DNA of 9,023 nucleotides from Steroidobacteraceae bacterium (lineage in GTDB: Bacteria; Pseudomonadota; Gammaproteobacteria; Steroidobacterales; Steroidobacteraceae): the NCBI GenBank assembly GCA_025927665.1, contig JAICKZ010000124.1, positions 1 to 9,023 of the forward strand, read 5' to 3'. The position numbers and the translations under genes were made by a program. A model generated the notes under the pieces. The model ran no database searches and was not told the origin of the DNA. It saw nothing but the letters and a program-made list of their open reading frames with translations. Shown in pieces: positions 5,522-9,023 of this stretch (position 1 is the first letter of the stretch; every line of letters begins with the position of its first letter).

Positions 5522-5782
5522 ATGTGTCTAAAAATTAATAGCGATAAGTTCAAGCATGCAATCTGGTTGATACTTGCCGTGCTGATCACCGCTTGCGGTG
5601 GCGGTTCGTCAAGCAGTGGTGGCGGCGCAGTAGTCGGTGGTGGAAGCAGTTCCAGTATCAGTTCGACATCCAGTTCAGTTTCGAGCAGTACTTCCAGTAC
5701 TAGTTCCAACTCTAGCGTTGCAGTAACCGGACTTGCATTACCTAGCAGCGTATCAGTCGTCACTGCAACCAACGCGGACTAA
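5522..5782 (+). CDS. Short serine-rich lipoprotein, unknown function
   Basis: An 86-residue predicted lipoprotein. A basic start (MCLKINSDKFKH) and hydrophobic stretch (AIWLILAVLITAC) end in the lipobox ITAC with Cys25. The mature 62 residues are almost entirely linker: CGGGSSSSGGG, a Gly-rich part, then Ser/Thr runs. Only about 20 residues remain after the linker (VAVTGLALPSSVSVVTATNAD) before the TAA at 5780. In lipoproteins of this style such a linker normally tethers a folded domain, so this protein looks as if it lacks its passenger. No continuation is visible in the other frames before the next gene. It may be truncated, or may be a genuine small surface lipoprotein. The next gene starts 47 bases later on the same strand, so the two are probably co-transcribed. 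Position +2 is Gly, compatible with outer-membrane sorting. Confidence 0.72.
   Translation: MCLKINSDKFKHAIWLILAVLITACGGGSSSSGGGAVVGGGSSSSISSTSSSVSSSTSSTSSNSSVAVTGLALPSSVSVVTATNAD
5644..5718 (+). repeat. Serine-codon-rich tract encoding lipoprotein linker
   Basis: AGC/AGT/TCC/TCG-type serine codons alternate here, giving a low-complexity DNA tract. Mixed codon use, unlike the cleaner AGT tract at 1624-1664, makes it less prone to replication slippage. Confidence 0.55.
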
Positions 5783-5819
5783 CGTTCAATTCAAATCGCT
5801 TACTACTATCGCTTCAATT

Positions 5820-5823
5820 GAGG
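5820..5823 (+). promoter_or_regulatory. Ribosome binding site deciding the start of the secreted protein
   Basis: GAGG lies six bases before the ATG at 5830 and overlaps the alternative TTG start at 5818. It therefore supports ATG 5830 as the true start. Confidence 0.65.
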
Positions 5824-5829
5824 TTCATC

Positions 5830-8091
5830 ATGAATACTCGTTACATTCGTTCTTATTTACGCACAACTATTGCCGTGTTTGGCAGTTGCTTATTATCCAC
5901 CGCCGCGATGGCAACACCACCTATCAATTCTGCCTATTCGACTGATATCCAAAACAGCCATGTTGAAGATGCCACCTCCGAAGGTATTGGCCAGGTCAAC
6001 ATGATTACCTGCATCATGCAATCAATGCGTCCCGATGCCTTGGTGAATCAAGGCAATTATATTGCATTGGTTGATGAGAATAAATGTTCTGCCAATAAAT
6101 CCAGTAGTAGTAATTCAACAGGTGGCGATGCATCACAAGCATCGAATTACACCACGACAGTTGTAAACTCAACTCGTTCTACCAACCTTGATCCAATGCG
6201 AGTCAAAGTATGGTTGAACGAAGAAGATCAAGGTCAGGCAAGCACTATCTTTGTGAATATTAGTGCCACTGCTGCACCCACCACTGCAAATCCTTATGGT
6301 CAGTTTCGTCTGGATTTTTGCGGTAAAGGAGACACTGGTGCATGCCAGATGAATGGAATGTTGCAAGGTGCCGATGGTGCACTGGATTACTATCAAACCG
6401 AGCAGCGCGGTAACAACGAATCTTCGACCACTGCATTAAGACTTACCAGCGTTGGCACCACAACCGGTAGCGGCAAGCTGGATACGATTCAAACTCAAGG
6501 TACTGACAGTTCTGAAGCTGCATTTTTGTTTGCCTATGATGCCACTCATTTTCTGCGCCGCGATCAACACGATGATCAATGCTTTAGTCGTGATGCCACT
6601 GATCCCAATACAGGATTTTCAGTGTGGAACTACGGCATGTATGACTCGGTAACTGGCGATCGCATCAATCTCAACTCCGGTTTTCCAATCAATTACACCG
6701 TCAATGGAACCACCTACAACGGCTTCATTGGCTATTGGGGTATGAACATGCCGAGCGCTGCTGGATTAACCAACGGTGCGACGGTACAAAAAGTTGACTA
6801 CAGTAGTAACACTCCTACCACGACGAATTACACCGTGGTGCTGGCAAGTGGTAAGCTGACCAAGTACATCAAGAAATCAAAAAAGCTGCATGAAATTGAT
6901 AAAGTGCAAATAAATACCTGGGTGAACGATGCAACCGATCTCTTTAGTGGTGCCACTTCTAATACCCAATACGTAATGTACTGGAATGACGCAACATCGA
7001 AGTTTGTTATCACCGGCCAAATGAATTGCGATCAGAACGGTTGTAACTCTCGGGACTTGGATGCACCACAAAATGTGAGTCCAGCTTTCTGGACTCAGCA
7101 AGGTCTGCAAGGTAATTCGCAATCACTCGGCGGCGATGTGTACATTGACTTGAAGAACATAGGATCATCAATTGATTCAACTACAATCAGCGTGGTGTAC
7201 CATGCACAGGACATCGTGTATCCCTCCGACATGCCCGCTCATTTGTATTGCGTCAGTAATTGTCCAACCGATAGCTCATTGAATGATTACTTGACAGGCA
7301 GTTCACCTAATTCACCTTATGATTCCACCACGTTCAACAGATGGAATCCCAGTGCGACATATATTACCTACACTTCTGACACCACTGCTGGTGTGATGAA
7401 GACCAACGGCAATGCGGTAACAGCCACGGATATGAATACCTTTCAGCAATATCCGCAATATCAGGGTGGCGTTCGCAGTGGACGTCTAGTCACCGATCCT
7501 AATTCATTACTCTGCGGTGATAACGTGTATTGTGATTACAAGGCAAATGATCAAGATGTGTACTATATGTGGGAAACAGGCCCGAACAACTGGAACCAGT
7601 TTGCCGCCATCAAAGACAACAACAATGACTTCGTGAAGTTCGATCCTCCAATGCAGGTAAACTACACCGTGCCTAACGATGTCACGCATTTCCATCAATA
7701 TGCTGGCAAAACCATCGTGTTGCAATATGGTGGTTTTGGCAACTTGGGTGGTATACCTGGTAATTGCGTTTCGAGCCTGACCAATCAACCTGTCAGTTGC
7801 AATCAGGAAAATGCGCGTTATGTGCCTGACTTCGTTATTCCATATGACACAACGCTTGGACAGGTCAGTGATGGTACTCACGCCTATCTTATGAAGTGGC
7901 TAGATCGCGAAATTCGTTTTGCCAGCAAACCGCTCGCGGATTGCTCTGCCCTTTCATTACCGAGCAACGTAACATTACCAACCTCAGCCGTGCTCAAAGA
8001 CCCAAGTGATTCGACTTCGGATATTTACATTGGTATCAAACCAACCGTAACCGGTCAACCCCGTGTTATCCAAGGCGAAGTGATGTACTGA
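5830..8091 (+). CDS. Large secreted cysteine-containing protein of unknown function
   Basis: A 753-residue protein with a clear Sec signal peptide: basic start, hydrophobic core (TTIAVFGSCLLSTAAMA) and probable cleavage after Ala28. There is no lipobox and no later membrane segment, so it is periplasmic or extracellular. By eye the mature chain has 14 cysteines, an even number compatible with disulfides; several pairs are close (CDQNGC, CVSNC, CGDNVYC). An N-terminal region (about 45-90) reads QVNMITCIMQSM and NYIALVDENKC, then comes a short Ser/Asn linker. The rest is polar and aromatic, rich in Asn, Thr and Tyr, as in beta-rich exported proteins. Recognisable blocks are RRDQHDDQCFSRD, INLNSGFPINYTVNG, GYWGMNMP and a lysine patch KLTKYIKKSKKLHEI. 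I recognise no characterised family or catalytic motif. The start at 5830 is set by its Shine-Dalgarno. It follows the short lipoprotein gene by 47 bases and ends at a strong terminator. Confidence 0.9.
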   Translation: MNTRYIRSYLRTTIAVFGSCLLSTAAMATPPINSAYSTDIQNSHVEDATSEGIGQVNMITCIMQSMRPDALVNQGNYIALVDENKCSANKSSSSNSTGGDASQASNYTTTVVNSTRSTNLDPMRVKVWLNEEDQGQASTIFVNISATAAPTTANPYGQFRLDFCGKGDTGACQMNGMLQGADGALDYYQTEQRGNNESSTTALRLTSVGTTTGSGKLDTIQTQGTDSSEAAFLFAYDATHFLRRDQHDDQCFSRDATDPNTGFSVWNYGMYDSVTGDRINLNSGFPINYTVNGTTYNGFIGYWGMNMPSAAGLTNGATVQKVDYSSNTPTTTNYTVVLASGKLTKYIKKSKKLHEIDKVQINTWVNDATDLFSGATSNTQYVMYWNDATSKFVITGQMNCDQNGCNSRDLDAPQNVSPAFWTQQGLQGNSQSLGGDVYIDLKNIGSSIDSTTISVVYHAQDIVYPSDMPAHLYCVSNCPTDSSLNDYLTGSSPNSPYDSTTFNRWNPSATYITYTSDTTAGVMKTNGNAVTATDMNTFQQYPQYQGGVRSGRLVTDPNSLLCGDNVYCDYKANDQDVYYMWETGPNNWNQFAAIKDNNNDFVKFDPPMQVNYTVPNDVTHFHQYAGKTIVLQYGGFGNLGGIPGNCVSSLTNQPVSCNQENARYVPDFVIPYDTTLGQVSDGTHAYLMKWLDREIRFASKPLADCSALSLPSNVTLPTSAVLKDPSDSTSDIYIGIKPTVTGQPRVIQGEVMY

Positions 8092-8122
8092 TCGATTACT
8101 GATATAATTCTTTGCTATCAAC

Positions 8123-8155
8123 ACGCCTGCGTCGAGATCGATGCAGGCGTTTTTA
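8123..8155 (+). terminator. Intrinsic terminator after the secreted-protein gene
   Basis: ACGCCTGC (8123-8130) pairs with GCAGGCGT (8143-8150). Four more pairs inside (GTCG with CGAT, one wobble) leave an AGAT tetraloop, so the stem has 12 pairs. TTTTT-type sequence follows (8150-8154), then AATTTT. It lies 31 bases past the stop at 8091. On the minus strand there is no T run after the stem, so it mainly serves the plus-strand transcript. Confidence 0.9.
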
Positions 8156-8184
8156 ATTTTGTCTATATTCAAACCTGACGCTCG

Positions 8185-8727
8185 TCAACGCGAACGCATA
8201 CGCGTCGTCATCTCGATCGTTATGATGTCGGAAGCCGTCATCATTTGCACTTGCTCATCTTGAATCAAGCATTGTAGTTCCATTCCACGTTGAGCCATTA
8301 CGGCCAGTGCTTTACTGCTGTCGCTTGCAATATCAATCACCGTTAAATTTTTTGACTGCTCCAATACCGCTTGCGCCTTACTCCACCATACCTGTGCACT
8401 ACCACCGCTATACGTGTACACAACCACTTGTTGAGCACGACCACAGGCACGACGCAAATTTTTTTCATCAGGCTGACCGATCTCTATCCATAATTCAATT
8501 TGTCCAGTTAAATCCTTGCGCCATAAGTCCGGCTCTTCCGAACTAATTCCTAAGCCAAATTGCAAGGTATCATCAGCGTGCAAAGCAAACGCCAATAAGC
8601 GCATCATCACACGCTCCTCTGTTTCAGATGGATGTTGCGCCAAGATCAATGCATGCGTTTGATAATAGCCGCGATCAAGATCGTTTATTTGCAACGTCGC
8701 CTTGAATATGGTTGATTTGAGTGCCAA
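8185..8727 (-). CDS. yaeQ: YaeQ family protein
   Basis: The product matches YaeQ, a family of about 180 residues with a PD-(D/E)XK nuclease-like fold and no firmly established function. E. coli YaeQ was once reported to substitute for RfaH. The family start ALKSTIFKATLQINDLDRGYY is reached from a TTG at 8727, giving 180 aa, close to the E. coli length. AGGTGA sits at the right distance upstream. The longer frame from ATG 8814 adds 29 residues that do not look like the family, so TTG is preferred. Typical blocks follow: HPSETEERVMMRLLAFALHA near residues 32-51, then EEPDLW at 64-69 and WIEIGQPDEK at 80-89, which hold the acidic residues expected of the fold. The gene is convergent with the secreted-protein gene, with a terminator between them. 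Confidence 0.93.
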   Translation of the reverse strand: MALKSTIFKATLQINDLDRGYYQTHALILAQHPSETEERVMMRLLAFALHADDTLQFGLGISSEEPDLWRKDLTGQIELWIEIGQPDEKNLRRACGRAQQVVVYTYSGGSAQVWWSKAQAVLEQSKNLTVIDIASDSSKALAVMAQRGMELQCLIQDEQVQMMTASDIITIEMTTRMRSR

Positions 8728-8731
8728 GAAA

Positions 8732-8737
8732 TCACCT
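8732..8737 (-). promoter_or_regulatory. Ribosome binding site supporting TTG start of yaeQ
   Basis: On the minus strand AGGTGA precedes the TTG at 8727, with seven bases between the AGG core and the start codon. No comparable site precedes the ATG at 8814. Confidence 0.6.
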
Positions 8738-9023
8738 ATAGATAAAACTTCAATGGTTTGACAGATAGATACACTGGGAGCGTAAAAAACCAATCGTCCC
8801 ACATAAACTAGCATCTCGCGTCTTTCCTAACTAACCTTAACTATCAACACACCATCTTATTTACTCATAAATACATGATGATTTATTGAAATCGACAATG
8901 CTCGATTGCGCTAGTCTTAGACCTGCCTAAGTGCCGAGATTAGAATTGGTGATAGGCAGTGTACAAATTTATGTCGATGTGGACACTCAACCGATGACTT
9001 ACTTCTATTTGGTACTGACAACA
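8738..9023. other. Region upstream of yaeQ to the window edge
   Basis: No confident gene. The part nearest yaeQ is AT-rich (about 8845-8890) and probably holds its promoter, but no -35/-10 pair with normal spacing stands out. On the plus strand a frame from GTG 8931 is open for 31 codons to the edge (it reads LVIGSVQIYVDVDTQPMTYF in part). It could be the start of a divergent gene, but an open stretch of that length is expected by chance. Confidence 0.45.

Noticed and set aside
7507..7881. 124-codon minus-strand frame inside the secreted-protein gene
   Set aside because: It is antisense to a confidently coded region and its product resembles no family.
8931..9023. Plus-strand partial gene at the right edge
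   Set aside because: Only 31 open codons with a GTG start and no clear ribosome binding site; an open stretch this short is common by chance.

Overview
The window looks like chromosomal DNA of a Gram-negative proteobacterium, most likely a gammaproteobacterium. The grounds are a TldD-type protease, a YaeQ-family protein, two lipoproteins with polyserine linkers directly after the lipobox cysteine (a style common in Cellvibrio-like gammaproteobacteria), and a secreted protein with a Sec signal peptide. No genus can be fixed from sequence alone. There are no rRNA, tRNA, CRISPR or complete insertion-sequence features.

Left part (1-3054, all plus strand). An FHA-domain protein runs in from the left edge. 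It is followed 14 bases later by a stand-alone glutamine-amidotransferase-like protein of the CTP-synthase C-terminal-region-related family, whose frame is broken at an A6 run. About 300 bases on lies a serine-linker lipoprotein with beta-solenoid-like NAGN repeats. After it comes a second, heavily deleted and frameshifted copy of the amidotransferase gene. The lipoprotein gene is therefore sandwiched between an almost complete and a remnant copy of one gene, which points to a past duplication followed by decay.

Middle (3118-4971, minus strand). tldD, a metalloprotease subunit gene, is followed by a short gene for a single-pass membrane protein. A degenerate REP-like hairpin lies between them. 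The 520 bases upstream of tldD hold no confident gene, only a weak 70-codon candidate.

Right part. A plus-strand pair encodes a very short serine-rich lipoprotein (86 aa) and, 47 bases later, a 753-residue secreted protein of unknown function with 14 cysteines in the mature chain. A strong intrinsic terminator ends the pair. Convergent to it is yaeQ on the minus strand, starting with TTG, and the window ends in an AT-rich stretch without a confident gene.

The regions look like separate functional units, not one system. The least explained parts are the duplicated amidotransferase locus with its embedded lipoprotein and the lipoprotein plus secreted-protein pair. No known defence, secretion or biosynthetic system can be recognised here.
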